Assembly: GCA_008711295.1 (NCBI GenBank)
Contig: VUYV01000156.1
Location: forward strand, 773,492-837,491
Direction of reading: 5' to 3'
Source: Anarhynchus alexandrinus
Taxonomy: Eukaryota > Chordata > Aves > Charadriiformes > Charadriidae
Length of the DNA stretch: 64,000 nucleotides
Position numbers and translations under genes: made by a program. The notes beneath the pieces were generated by a model, which worked only from the letters and a program-made list of their open reading frames with translations, made no database searches and was not told the DNA's origin. Shown piece after piece: positions 26,158 through 47,559 of the stretch. Positions within the stretch are counted from its first letter, which is position 1. Each line of letters starts with the position of its first letter.

Positions 26158-29100
26158 ATTGATTAAAAGCTAGGACAATTAAGGGGTAAAATGAGCCTGA
26201 GAGCTAAAACTAATTCATGTTGTGTTTCTCAAACCAACAGTTGATCAGTCAGAATTTAATAAATGCAAATCTGCCAATCACAAACAGGACTGCAATAATA
26301 TTTTTTTTTTCTTTTTTAAATCACTTTTCTGCTATATTCAGCAGCGGACTGTTTGGAAAAAGATTATTTTTTTATTATTTTTCCCTGTAGTAGTCCTATT
26401 AATTTCCTCATTCAAGCAGAATGCTCTGCCCTGCCTTCATTCACAGCCCAACCCCTGCGCACGCTGTTTCATAGCGGTCGCCGCGCCCCAACCGGCCCTT
26501 CCTCCCGCTCGTGCCTTGCGCTGGGCTGCTCCTGTAGCCGTGTCTTCAGAGCTCGGCGTCGGCCCTTCTTGTTCCCGCTGGAACAGAACTGAATTGCTCT
26601 GAGATGATTTTCAACCAATAGATGTAATACCGCGTTCTCAGGTTTAAGGAAGAAAGGTGTCCCCGTGGGCTGTAGAAAGTTCCCGGCTGCCCCAGGGACG
26701 CCGGGGCCCTGCTCCTGCAGGCCACGGGCACTGAAAACCGTCCCCAGGGAATGACACAGGACCGATTTTAATGGCATCATTATTCTGGCATATTAATACC
26801 GGATCTGGGAATCTGTAGCTGAGCTTGCACAAGTTTTTGCCTTACAGTCACACCTTTTAAATGGAAGTTAATTTTTCTCCCCGACATTTTTATTGAGGCT
26901 TTTTTCCATTTTCTGTCTCATGTCATCCGTTTGGTGTCTTTGTTGTGAGAGGAGCAGAGAGACTTTCATTAAACGCCGCCTCTGTTTTAATCATGATAAT
27001 ACCAGTCCTGTTTCTATTCTAGGTATGATATCTGGCTGCGCGGCCAACACCATTCGTTCTAGATCTCAGAGTTTGTTGCCATGCAATAAAACCAGGGTGG
27101 TTCTTTCATACCCTCGGTTCCTTCGCTATCCCCTTACGCTGCTAAAAAAGTGTGCAGTTTGTTTCGTTGTAAGAAGTTTAACTGCTCCCAGAGCGCTAGC
27201 ATGGACGACAAAGCTGTGGAAAACCTCAGAGGTGTTTCAGGTTCTTTGGGAGAAGATTTTGAAATAGGACAGAAACGATTGATTCTGCGGCCGCTGGGGC
27301 TGCGAGCAGTCCCTGCCTTTTACCGGAGTTGTTCTGCTCCGTGGTAAAAATCACAGCAAAGTGCACTTCATTGGGTTTTGTTTTCTGCTGTACTGGTCAG
27401 TTGCTGGAAGTGTTCTTTTCATTCAGGCTTGATATGACAGCATCGGGTATTTTGTTTGGATTCAATTTTAATATAGTTCCAAAATAAAGATGGAAATGGA
27501 GTGTTCTGTTTGACCGCGCGAGTCCCAGGCGTGCTGGGAGGGCTCTTAGTCCTTCAGAGGGGTTTTGTTGCATCCTGCAGCCCTTCACTCTCATCCTCTA
27601 CTAGAGGCTGAAATTCCCATCGTCTTCCTAAGCCGATACAAGCCTGTGCGGTCAGCTTGTTTCCGGGGGAAGTTGGTGGGCTCTCGCTGTTCCCTTTGTG
27701 CGCTGGAGAGAGGTGAGGGACCGAGAGGAGCCCGGTTCGAGTTACGCACGCGCCCTTCACCCGCGCAGCGCCTGGGCTTGTACCTCTGCTTGTAAAAGAG
27801 CATTGATCTGTACTATCTCTTTTGATTTTACCCAAGGTCTCTCTGCAAACGTTTGTCCTTTACGGTGAACATCCTTCAACAAACTGTTTGTAAAACGAAA
27901 TTAGTACAAGTTGGCATTTTTATTCGGCGCTTGGCTATTTTGATACAGACCCTACAACGAACAGTTGCTGAACTGTTTTGTCCTCATACCCACCGAAAGC
28001 CCAATGAATTGCTTTCGAAATTTTTTTTTTTTTTTTAATGTACCATCAGTTAATGGAATTTTATCTTTAAATTTCTGGAGAGCTGTTACGGTAGCGTGAA
28101 GCATGTTTGCAGAAAGCGTGCTTTTAAAAATGAGTTGTTTGTCTTGTTTCAGGATGGGGGGAGAGGGGTAAAGCTGTTCAGTTTAATTAATGAAGATACA
28201 AGGGCCAATACTGAAACAGTTCGTGCTTTTTCATTCTTAATAACTTTTCTGTGGTTTAACAGGCCATGAACATAGCTGGCAGCATAAATCTGGGCCATAA
28301 AACTGTAGGGATGGGTATTTAGTAGGCTGCCTTTGTTGTTCCCTTGTTAGTTTGACAGGAATAATCACTTGGACGACTTTAGTCTGTGATTTTATTTAGG
28401 CTGGCTGCAAGGAGTTGATTTTTACCATGTTCTTAGAGCGTAAGAAAAGAACATAAATACATTTAGAGCGCATCATTTTGTGCTCGTTCACCTTGCTTTT
28501 TTTTTTAAGCGCAAAGCGATAGCGGTTAGCTTTCAGAGGAGAGTAAATTGCATTCAGCAAAAACATCCCTGAACGCAAGTGGACACTGGCAATCCATTTT
28601 TAAGGAAATTTTGTAACGTTTCAAGAAATACTAGTGGTGTTTCCTTGGCCTGTGTGTATTTTGACTGCTCTCTTCTAAAATATCTTCTGAGTTGTCTGAG
28701 ATTTTTTGTTTAAACGAGCAGTGCACAGTTTCCATGTTTGTTATTCACTTGTTGTCAAGAAATCCTGCCGCTTTCTGTACGTCCTTAAATCTAGACGTTA
28801 AAGAGCCCTTTTTCCCAGGAATGTTTGTTTGAAGTTTAACTTGTGGCTTATGTGGAAAAACGTTAACTGTGCAGAGGAGCTGTGAAATAAAGTATTTCAA
28901 GTGGGAGGTGTTGATTTCAAGCATGCAGCTTTTCAAAAAAAAGCAAATATATTCGCTTCCGAGCATAACAGTGTAAAATTGCTGCGTTCTGGCTTGTGTC
29001 TCCTGCGATGCTGCAGACGAGGGATCCTGTTCCGCTCCTAGTGCCAGCTGGTGTTAATGCTGATGAGAGCTGCGTGTGCCCTCGGGGAGAGCGCGGATTC

Positions 29101-31130
29101 CTCGGCCTCGGGGGGAGGACAGCGCGATGCCGCTCAAAATCTCCCTGATGGACGAGCTGGCGTGCCCCTGGCTCTCATCCTCCTGCGTTTGGGTTCTCGG
29201 GGTTTCATTCCTCTTTAGTTTGACTGCCTAAGGCTGAAAGGAGAATGGAGTATGTTGACACAGGAGGGATTTTAAAGGTGTTCCCAAGTATTTCCTCTGC
29301 TCTGCTTTGGTTTTCTACTTCCCCACTTCTCAGAGGCGGTGCTGTCGGGCTCACTCAGCCCTAACAAGGTATATATTTAGAACTTGGTTGTTCTCTGCGT
29401 TTTGCACATCAAGTCAACCTCTGCTCTGTCTGCAGCCTTGCACTGAAACCACATGATCTGTGCGTGGTGAGTGTTCGCAGCAAGTCATAGCAGCTCTATT
29501 TTCAGGGTATAAAAAAATGACGAACTCAAAAATGTCTTTGAAATCCTGAATGGAGCGAGGAGGGCACCTTCACAGAGAGTCACTGCAAAAGCAGGGAGTA
29601 GATCGCATAGCACGATGGTAACCAGATCCCTGGCAAAACTAACGTAATCTGGATTAATTTGGCCACATTCTGTTGTGGCCAGAGTCAGCTCAGGGTTGAC
29701 TTTGGGTCTCTCTTTGGTGTTGCTGCCTTTCAAATTGTTAAGTCTCCGGGCGGACCCGGCTCCTGCGAGGCGCAGCAGAGCTGGGGTTACGAGCGAACGA
29801 CCGTTCCAGCGACTAGCTAAAGACCAGCAGGCAGGGCCAGTCATTTTATATGTTCAAAAGGTGTGAAAATGATGGAGTTTGGGGAGCTGTGGTAGTATTC
29901 AGCCTCTTGGGGGTTCAGGTTTAGGCTGGAAAGGCGCTGCTGGGAACGTGCTGTTTGAACGCGAGTAAATCATTGAACTCACTGGCAATGATTGCCTCTG
30001 GCTCCCTTTTTGCTGTTTACGGTGAATGTTTTGTGCTGGCGTGGCGAGGAGGATCCCTCTCAGCGCTGCGCTAACCCACTTGTCAAATCATTCGCAGTGG
30101 TTAGCTCTGTTGTGCAGTTTGGGTGTTTTGATTAAGGTGAAAATATTTTTTCCCTAGCAGAAGGCGCGTACGCGTTTCAAAGGGATCTGTGTTAAATACA
30201 GTGGGTTTAGTTTTGTTCCGATTTCGTTCAAACATAGTACTGAAGCAAAGAGTTTTGTTTCTGAGATTAAGGCTGGTTTCCTATCGGCAAGGCCACGGGA
30301 CCGGTGATGAGGTCTGTCGTGGGTGTAGTGTAAAGGGCTTTAAAGGGGAGCGGGTGAGCGAGCGGTGCACGGGGTGCACCCACCAGGGATGCTCTCCGCC
30401 CGCTCCGTCCAGTTACTGTCGGGTACCAGCCGTTCCCAACCGGCTCTTGGCGTTTGCTCCCTCGGGTGCGGGGCTGGAAGGGACTCTCGCCCTTCCCATC
30501 ACTTCTGCAGACATGGCTCTGCTTTTCTACCTTTTTTTGCCGTGCCTTTCGAGGGGGGAGGGGGTGGGATTCAGGCCTGCGCCTCAAGCTGGGAAACTGT
30601 GAAAAGATGGGGAATTAAACCAGTGACCCTCTAAAAACAACTCATGTTTCGTAAGGTAAACGTTGTCAGTTTTTAACATTAGGAATATAATTGGTTGTTG
30701 CTTATCGCATCCCGGTGGAAGAGGTAGAGCAAACACATATGGCTGAGCCAGCCCTGGGTTGCATAGCAACAGGGAGGATGGAGTGCCTGATAGAATTTAT
30801 GAGAATGTTTTACACCGTGGGACTTGGGACTTACTCCACTGCACATGGAAAAATGGAACATTTATGATTTAAAGGTTTGGTTTTTTTGAGTAGAGCAGTG
30901 TAGACCCTTAGGATGTAGCAGTGCTAAAGGTGCTGCGTGAGTGCTTTCGGATGCAGGCTGGCGCAGTCGGGGCATGCTTGTGTTTCCCCGGTGTGTGTTC
31001 ATCCACCCCTGCAGCGGCTGCAGTGTCCCATGGTAAACTGGTTTGTCCTCTCAAGCCCAGGAGGACACTGGGGCTGGTGGGACCATCCTCTCGAGTGGAC
31101 ACCAAGGCGGCTCCCTGCTGTCTCCTTACC
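26158..31130 (+). other. KIAA1671: KIAA1671 intron, no gene seen
   Basis: Mostly AT-rich, with GC-rich patches at 26460-26580, 27640-27780, 29000-29150 and 30290-30600. A poly-T tract lies at 28019-28036. Open frames of up to 137 codons overlap these patches on both strands but match nothing I know and lack splice context. Confidence 0.55.
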
Positions 31131-31224
31131 TGAATCCCAGAATCCCAGACTGGTCAGGGTTGGAAGGACCTTCTGGAGCTCATCTAGTGCCACCCCCTGC
31201 CAGAGCAGGGGCACCTCCAGCAGG
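31131..31224 (-). mobile_element. CR1 LINE 3' fragment (variant with GAATCCCAGAATCCCAGA terminus)
   Basis: The + strand reads TGAATCCCAGAATCCCAGAC, then GGTTGGAAGGACCTTCTGGAG and CCACCCCCTGCCAGAGCAGG, the reverse complement of a CR1 3' end. Its terminal octamer differs from the usual ATTCTATG. The same variant occurs in the copy at 50620, so the two probably belong to one subfamily distinct from the 15.6/25.6/39/42-kb copies. Confidence 0.88.
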
Positions 31225-31940
31225 TGGCAGTGGGGATGGTCTGTATGATAATGAAAAGACCTTGAGGTTATGAGACTGATTAATTCAATTTTGTCACTGC
31301 TCTTAGGCTTGGTCTCCAGTGTTTGTAGAGCGCTTCCTTCCTTGGAAGGTACCGTGCTGAACAGGGTTCTGGACGGGGCTGAGGAGTTCCTCCTCGCCAC
31401 GGATGCCAAGGGGTGGAGCCTCCACTGGAGGTCTCTTAACTTGCCTCATCAGTGAGGTCAGAAAGAAAATGTATAATTCCTGGAACTGTTTATCTGTCAC
31501 TGCAGCATGGAGGGTGGGGTGGGAGGCAGAAGGTGCTGCCTGGGACATTACACTGAGCCTCTTACTCCTTTTAACAATTTATTTAAACACTGAATTGGTA
31601 AATCTTCTCGCCTGATTGTTGGGAACCAACTGGAGTTTCTTCAACCATGACTTACTCTTTATGGGCAGCACTAATTCGCCGGATAGTAAGTATATGTGGA
31701 AATCCTGGGATGCTGATTCCACAGGGTTAGACTCCCACTTGCTGTATTGGTGTTTAGATACTTAGAGAGAAAAAATAACATGGGCTGTGAAATGTTGTAT
31801 GGTTTCTAAGGCCCTCTTTTGTGGTGGTTTTTGTTGGTTGGTTGGTTTTGATATGGTGTTATGTTCTTGCTAATTCTATGAGCGGTCCAAAATATATAGC
31901 TTGCCTTTGAGGAGTAATCCTTGGACTCATTAGAATAATT
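31225..31940 (+). other. KIAA1671: KIAA1671 intron between two CR1 fragments
   Basis: No exon is recognised. The sequence between the two CR1 remnants is of mixed composition and contains a GGTTGGTTGG-type short repeat near 31833-31848. Confidence 0.5.
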
Positions 31941-32014
31941 GTAGAAGAATTCAGGGTAGGAAGGACCTCTGGAGGTCATCTAGCCCAGCATCCTGTTCAA
32001 AGCAGAGTCAACGA
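31941..32014 (-). mobile_element. Old CR1-like LINE fragment
   Basis: AGGGTAGGAAGGACCTCTGG, followed by AGGTCATCTAGCCCAGCATCCTG and CAAAGCAG, resembles the reverse complement of the 3' UTR of older CR1 families. The terminal octamers are eroded. It is about 75 bp long and much more diverged than the other copies. Confidence 0.7.
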
Positions 32015-35000
32015 TGAAATAATAGAATTAAATTTTAATAGAATAGGGTGTATTGCCAGCTTCCTGGCATATTGCGGAGGAACAATTGGGACGGGTTTCT
32101 GGATTTGTAAGGACTTAGAAACTCTCCATAAGTGCAGTGTTGCACTTAAGGGGCAGGGGAGTTCTGAATCTGGGCAATTTGACCAAACTTCTGACTTTTT
32201 TTTAATTAAAAAAAAGGAGAGAGAAAAAGGGAAAAAAATGCTCTTCAAGAACTTTGCAAAAATTTTTCTCGGAGTTTTGTATTAACAAGGCACATGGTCA
32301 AAGCTTCATTCCATTGTGCAGTTACCTATTCACATTCAATTTGTGCCAGTAGGTTTTAACTTTTAATTTTTGCACTGCAAGCTATGGGGTATCATTTTGG
32401 CTGTCCGATATCTCCGTCTCTTTTGCAAACAAAGATATTTTTGAAGCTGTCTGTGTAGATTCTGACTCATGAGATCTCTTTCAACTGGTGTTCCTCCTAT
32501 GCCAGGTCTCTATTTCACAGCAGCGCGAAAGAGTTTTTCACATAAATGTATGCGTTCATTCTTGGTTACGGTTAATTTTTGCGCTGGAGGGACCAATATT
32601 GTGTGTGCATCATTTTCAGGAACTGGAAATTGCAGGAGTAATCAGTCCTGGGCAATTGCCAAACCCAGCTTAATTCCAAGGGAGTACTGAAAGAGGCGTA
32701 ATCGTAATGTCTCATTTTAGAAGAAGAACTAGAGGCGAATCAGTATACAAATCGGCTGCTTTATTTCATGGGAAAATTAAGTTGATTTCTTTCCTGGCTA
32801 CTGTTGTAAGAATTATGAAGTTAAAGAGCAAAGCGTGGAGAATTACAGCATTTGAATACTGGATCGAGAGTAGTATTTATTTGATTGGTGAGATTTTTCT
32901 GTGATTATAAATAAGAAAATTCATAATTTGGGTTTATCTTGTGCGCAGAGAAGAGACCGGACTCCTCTTTTTATTGCCTTTTCCTTTGAAATGTCTGGTT
33001 TTACTATATCGTGGATGTTGTGTTTATCGAGGCAATGGCTGTATCTGGCCTGGCTCCACGTGTTGCACATCTCTTCTTTCAACTTTGCTTTTTTTCTTCC
33101 AAGGGAAGGATAAAGAGCGAGAATGGATCACAGATATTAGCGCAAGTTTGTTGAGTTAATAATGGGTAGTTGTCTCTTACAGAAGAAAAGGTTTCTGTTC
33201 AGAGCAGATCTGTTCTCAAGAGAAACAAAAGTCAGAGCCAGAAGTGTCAGTTCTTTATCTCGCAGGATCTCTTGTTCTATGGAGCTTACACCGTAAAAAA
33301 GAAAAAGAAAATATTATTTTCATCCGTGTGAAGAAGTGAGCTTTAAATTAGGATTTAGGCTAGGGAACAAAGTTTGAAGCAGCAACTGGTCACGTTCGGG
33401 AGCAGTACATGTCAGAAAGGATTTCCTTCTTTCTCCTCCCAATACTTGGGTAAAGACTGGCTTTAGTGCACCTTGTTGTGCCCCGGGATGTGCTGCAGGT
33501 GCTCCGAGGCAATAGGGAGGTGCTTCCGTCTGTCTGCCATGGTTTGATGGAAATTAACGTGATATAGGGCTCTGTGGGATGTGAGATAGAATGGGCTTGT
33601 GACAGACCTGAAAATTGTCACTCCAGTACCTTCAGTAAGTCTTACATTATTTTCCTCATCTGTCATATGTTTAAAGCTTTCGATTTGTAATCCCAGTGTG
33701 TTCTCCATTCATGCGCTTTGTCTGTAACACCAACTTGTTCCAAGGAAATGTTAATGCCAGAAAATGCAAATGTGTCTGTGTGATCTAATTTGAGTTGCTT
33801 GTGTCTAAAAGCATCTCCGCCATAAAACACAATGGTACATATGTATAGTTCTCTGAGAATTTGTGTAATTTTGACTGGAATTTAAAAAACCAAAAGTTTA
33901 ATAGCAACTTTTAAGTGCTGTCCAGAGAGTATGAAGGCTGAGAGAGGATGGAAGTAGAGAAAATCATCCTTCTTTTTTTTTTTTTTAAGCTAGCCTCTAC
34001 TGTGTTTTTAAAAATACAGTTATAGTTACTGAGGGTAAACATGTTGAAAACAAAGGGAATGGATTTTTCCCAGGCACCGCCAAGGTCCCAATGCCCAGTG
34101 CTTCTGGGTTACCAGACTGCCTTCAGTCTTTCTGGAGTGCCGTGAAGCTGATAGAAAAGAGATCTTGAAAAGAGAAGCTGAACCCATCGTTCTCATGCTT
34201 GTTAATTATCAGGGGCTGGGAAGAAGAATTTTTCTGGTTTGTTGTCGCTTCCTTCTTCAACACACGCCATCTCCTCCAAGCTGCACGGGCTATAAATTGC
34301 TTTCCTGCGTCACCCTCGGTCCCCCCAGCTGACACCTCCTCCACACGCTGGGGAGAGAACCGGCTCCTCGCGCCTCTCCCGGTTTCGGCTGTAGTCAGTA
34401 CCTTTTTTCTCCCAGCGAGCTGACCGGGTTACTGTACCGCATGAAATTCGACGCAGTTCTCAGCTGGTAGAAGCTGGAGTCTTTAAATGGCTTAGGAGGA
34501 GTGATTTGTAGAGTTGAAAGAATCTATATTTTTTCTGACTAATCAGTTGGCTGATTAAAAAGTATGGGTTGAAAGGGATCGCCAGGGAAAGATGCACAGT
34601 TCTCTGCTGAAACGAGTAGCTTCCTCCAGAAGCAAAATGCAATGACGTTACTCGATATAGCAAAGTAATCTCTTAGAATATGGAGTGTCTTATTCCTCAC
34701 ATTTAGACTTTTCAGTTTGTTGTACTGAATTTAAGTTCACAATGGCTACAGAAGTAGCAATGGTATTTCTTTTTTGGTTTTAGCGTAGAGAATTGCTATC
34801 TGTGTGTTAATTGTGTCATTTTGGTTATGAAACCGCATCTCAAAGTTCAAATATATATAACATCAAGTAAAATGTTGCCCCAAACTGAGGCATATGTGCT
34901 GATCAGTTTGTCTGCAATGTAAAGTTTTATTAAGAATTGCTCAGCCTTCAGATGAGTGATGTATTTGCATCTAAATTTCTTTCCTGTTGCTACCGAAACG

Positions 35001-35262
35001 GTATTATCTGGGCTGTGCATGTTTTCTCCTTACAACCATCGCATCCCTGATAACACTGCCCTTTTCGTAAACGATGTCTCCTAAATGCAATACACAAAGT
35101 TGCTTTTCTGCTGCTCCCGTTCCTGTTTCTGAGCTTTTTGGACTATATTGTCTAGTTAGAAACACTATGAGTAATTGCAAGTAATACGGTCTATACCATG
35201 CACAGAGATAATGTGCGGTAGTGGCAGCCGGTGGGAATTACTGGCTTCCAACAAAAAGGATG
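32015..35262 (+). other. KIAA1671: KIAA1671 intron, no gene seen
   Basis: AT-rich with a poly-T tract at 33971-33986. No splice-flanked coding segment is recognised. Frames up to 83 codons are scattered and unlike known proteins. Confidence 0.55.
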
Positions 35263-35405
35263 GAATCATGGAATGGTTGGGGTTGGAAAGGACCTTGAAG
35301 ATCATCTCATTCCACCCCCTGCCCTGGGCAGGGACACCTCCCACCAGCCCAGGTTGCTCCAAGCCCCGTCCAACCTGGCCTTGAACACCCCCAGGGATGG
35401 GGCAG
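35263..35405 (-). mobile_element. CR1 LINE, about 140 bp 3' fragment
   Basis: GGAATCATGGAATGGTTGGG, then GTTGGAAAGGACCTTGAAGATC, then CACCTCCCACCAGCCCAGG and CCAACCTGGCCTTGAACACC is the reverse complement of the CR1 tail. The minus strand retains the LEVFKARLDGA-like end of ORF2. It is 5'-truncated at about 35405 after GGGATGGGGCAG. Confidence 0.93.
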
Positions 35406-38542
<3,137 letters not shown>

Positions 38543-39286
38543 GCTTGGGGCAATCCCAAGCACAACTCCAGGCTGGGCAGAGAGTGGATGGAGAGCAGCC
38601 CTGAGGAGAAGGACCTGGGGGTGCTGATTGATGAGAAGCTCAACATGAGCCGGTGATGCGCCATTGCAGCCCAGAAAGCCACCCGCACCCTGGGCTGCAT
38701 CAGAAGTGTGGCCAGCAGGGTGAGGGGGGGATTCTGCCCCTCTGCTCCACTCTGGGGACACCCCACCTGGAATATTGCCTCCAGCTCTGGAGTGCCCAAC
38801 ATAGGAAAGACATGGACCTGTTGGAGCGGGGCCAGGGGAGGCCCCGGAGATACTGTGAGGGCTGGAGCCCCTCTGCTGGGAGGACAGGCTGGGAGAGTTG
38901 GGGGGGTTCAGCCTGGAGAAGAGAAGGCTCCGGGGAGACCTTAGAGCCCCTTCCAGTGCCTAAAGGGGCTCCAGGAGAGCTGGGGACGGACTTTTTACAA
39001 GGGCACGGAGTGACAGAGCGAGGGGGAATGGTTTTAAACTGGAAGAGGGGAGACTTAGATGAGATATTAGGAAGAAATTCTTCCCTGTGTGGGTGGTGAG
39101 CCCCTGGCGCAGGTTGCCCCGAGAAGCTGTGGCTGCCCCATCCCTGGAGGTGTTCAAGGCCAGGTTGGACGGGGCTTGGAGCAACCTGGGCTGGTGGGAG
39201 GTGTCCCTGCCCAGGGCAGGGGGTGGCACTGGATGGTCTTCAGGGTCTCTTCCAACCCAAACCACTCTGTGACTCTATGATTCTAT
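38543..39286 (+). mobile_element. CR1 LINE, about 745 bp, sense orientation
   Basis: The copy runs from GGCAATCCCAAGCACAACTC to the 3' terminus GACTCTATGATTCTATG. It encodes remnants of the C-terminal part of ORF2: [20 protein letters not shown] and [13 protein letters not shown], then a TGA where most copies have a Gln/Arg codon. Further on are HLEYCLQLWSAQHRKDMDLL and LPREAVAAPSLEVFKARLDG in shifted frames. It is dead as an autonomous element. It shares long near-identical blocks with the copies at 15.6, 25.6 and 41.3 kb. Confidence 0.95.
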
Positions 39287-41283
39287 GCGTGCGGGGCCCC
39301 CTTAGCGTGTCCTGCCGAACCTCCGGGCGCGATGTCCGTGTCTCACAGAGTCTGAAGCATTTTAGTGTGGTGAAGTGGAGGATGAAATGGAGTATCAATT
39401 GAATGAAAGACAGTATTACTGATGCTTTTCTGTTGTTAAAACGATTTAATGAAATAAAGCTAGAGCATTAAAGTGTGAGGTTTTTTATAATTTACACCTG
39501 TTGTGTAAATTATAGCTTGATCTGCACTGTTTGAGCCAATATCCTGTCTGCTCAGTCTAGTGTGAAAACAGCATTTTATCTGGTTGTTTTAATGCTATAC
39601 ATGTTGAGATCTTATAGCAGACGTTAATGTCAATTATGTTTGGTGTGTTCTACACTTGAGAAGTGTGCGTTATAAATATTTTATTGCTTATAAAATCAGG
39701 GTAGCTTTCAGCTTGAAGTTCAGTGAGCTAAATGACAAGCCAACAGTGACATCCAAGCCTTCTGTAAAATTAACTCTGATTTCAGTGTGTTATAGACATT
39801 TTCTGAAATCAGTTTCCCGACAAAGGTGCTTGTCTCGGCTCCGACGCAGGCAGCGTTTGAATGCCGGCTCAAACCTGGAGGATTCTTCCCAGTTAAAAAA
39901 GCTCCACCAAAAAATTCTGGTTTATTGAAGTACTGAATTCAATCCCCATGCCCTGGAATTTTGTTTCCACTGTAAGAAATGTTTAGTTTTTTCTTTTTTT
40001 ACAGTGTAATGATGACACTATAGTGACTTTTCAGCATTTTGCCACCCCCTTGCTCTGCTTTAGCTTGACTTACGGTTCATTGCGGGGGAATTACTGGTGT
40101 ATGAATTCAAGCACTTGGAGAGGAATCAGAGTCACGTACTTTTAAATACTAAATTTGTAATGGAAATCTTCCTGGAATATACTGAAACTGCATTTTGTTT
40201 GCGGTTTATTTTTTATGAAGTAGGAGTCGGGCCAAGCGCAGGCGCTCTCCTCCTCTTGCCGGGGGTGATTCGAGCGCATCTCTGCGTTTGGCCGCTGCGA
40301 AGGCGGCTGTCGTCTCCTCTGCTCGGCCCGGCGGCAGGAACTTGCAGGAGACTTTGATAATTCAGCTTTCCTGTTTTGCCTGGCTCACTTCCCTTCGGCT
40401 TTGTATCTCGCCAGCCCGTGGCATTGCGTTCCTCACGCGCCCGATCCGCCCTCCGGGCTGGGGTTTGGCCACGAGCTGAACCCACGGCTGAGAGCGCGCG
40501 GGGGGAACGGGCACCGCGACTCGCTTACCCGCACCCCGGGAGGGCGCCCGGGCAGCAAGCGGGGAACACCGTGACGGGGGACAAACCAACACTGCCAGCC
40601 TACTGCTGCTGCGTGGGAAGAACTTCCAGTTTCTGGTATTTTCCAGCATTTGAGTCGTGAAGTGATTATTTTAGCCTCTTTAGGAGTGTTTCATTGATGC
40701 ATCTGTGAATGAACTCATTTTCTCTGAGAGAGGAAGAGAATTTTAAAATAAAAAGCCATGACTACATGACAGCAGGATAAACACGGTCCTTTTGCTAGCT
40801 AAGCTTCTAGGAAGGTGGAGGAAGGATGGTTTTCAACTAGAAGTTAGTCTCTGCTGGAGTAAGGGGCTGCTCTTGGCTGGGCGCACTGAGCTTTGGCAAA
40901 TAACTTCTTAGAGTGGAAGGAGATGGTTTAATTTGGAGGCGTAAATTGGATTTCTCTTATCCAAAAGATTTTAATTTTTATTTTTTCTCAAGTGCTTTAG
41001 TAAGATTTTCCAAGTTGACATCACAGAAAATGCTTACTTTTAGATGAGAACAGTCTTCATAAGGAAAAAATGGTTCCCTTTTACAGAAAAGGAACTGTGT
41101 TTTTCAGTGCTGGATCTGTACGGCACCTGGACCTATACAGGTGGATCTATAGAGCTCTGACTTCGTAAGATTTTAGCTATTGGTTTCTTTAAAGCCTTGA
41201 AGCTTGGCTACAACAAAGTTTTAGAAAGGAAAAGCCACTATAGGGTATTGACTACCTGTAATAGATGGGAATCTGAAGTTACG
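39287..41283 (+). other. KIAA1671: KIAA1671 intron with an internal CpG-rich block (about 40215-40600)
   Basis: Mostly AT-rich, but 40215-40600 is markedly GC- and CpG-rich (for example GAGCGCGCGGGGGGAACGGG near 40493 and GGGAGGGCGCCCGGGC near 40538). Open frames over it on both strands are not recognised. The block may be a cryptic intragenic promoter or just a local GC spike; there is no TATA or clear exon. Confidence 0.45.
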
Positions 41284-42134
41284 ACACGCTGGAGGGGAAG
41301 GATGCCATCCAGAGGGACCGGGACAGGAGGGAGAGGTGGGCCCGTGTGAACCTCATGAAGTTCAACAAGGCCAAGTGCAAGGTCCTGCACGTGGGTTGGG
41401 GCAATCCCAAGCACAACTCCAGGCTGGGCAGAGAGTGGATGGAGAGCAGCCCTGAGGAGAAGGCCCTGGGGGTGCTGATTGATGAGAAACTCACCATGAG
41501 CCGGCAACGTGCCATCGCAGCCCAGAAGGCCAACTGTATCCTGGGCTGCATCCCCAGCAGCGTGGCCAGCAGGGCGAGGGAGGGGATTGTGCCCCTCTGC
41601 TCTGCTCTGGGGAGACCCCACCTGGAATATTGCGTGCAGCTCTGGAGCCCTCAGCACAAGGACATGGACCTGCTGGAGCGGGGCCAGAGGAGGCCCCGGA
41701 GATGCTGCGAGGGCTGGAGCCCCTCTGCTGGGAGGACAGGCTGGGAGAGTTGGGGGGGTTCAGCCTGGAGAAGAGAAGGCTCCGGGGAGACCTCAGAGCC
41801 CCTTCCAGTGCCTAAAGGGGCTCCAGGAGAGCTGGGGAGGGACTCTGGATCAGGGAGGGGAGCCATGGGATGAGGGGGAATGGTTTTAAACTGGAAGAGG
41901 GGAGATTTAGATGAGATATGAGGAAGAAATTCTTCCCTATGAGCGCGGTGAGCCCCTGGCGCAGGTTGCCCCGAGAAGCTGTGGCTGCCCCATCCCTGGA
42001 GGTGTTCAAGGCCAGGTTGGACGGGGCTTGGAGCAACCTGGGCTGGTGGGAGGTGTCCCTGCCCAGGGCAGGGGTGGCGGAATGAGATGATTTTCAAGGT
42101 CCCTTCTAACCTAAACCATTCTATGATTCCATGA
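41284..42134 (+). mobile_element. CR1 LINE, about 850 bp, best-preserved copy in the window
   Basis: This is a sense copy from GCTGGAGGGGAAGGATGCCATCC to the terminus TTCTATGATTCCATGAT. One frame (41346-41873) stays open for 175 codons. Its first part reads [20 protein letters not shown], then [56 protein letters not shown] and [14 protein letters not shown]. That is the conserved C-terminal region of the CR1 ORF2 polyprotein after the reverse-transcriptase core. After about residue 120 the true ORF2 frame ([11 protein letters not shown]) is in another frame. It is 5'-truncated and lacks the endonuclease and RT catalytic domains. Confidence 0.95.

Positions 42135-47559
<5,425 letters not shown>

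Noticed and set aside
39656..39928. 90-codon + frame with an R-L-R-R-R-Q-R stretch between two CR1 copies
   Set aside because: Superficially similar to the basic stretch of the 22.0-kb exon, but there is no donor at a sensible place, no matching phase and the rest is unlike protein.
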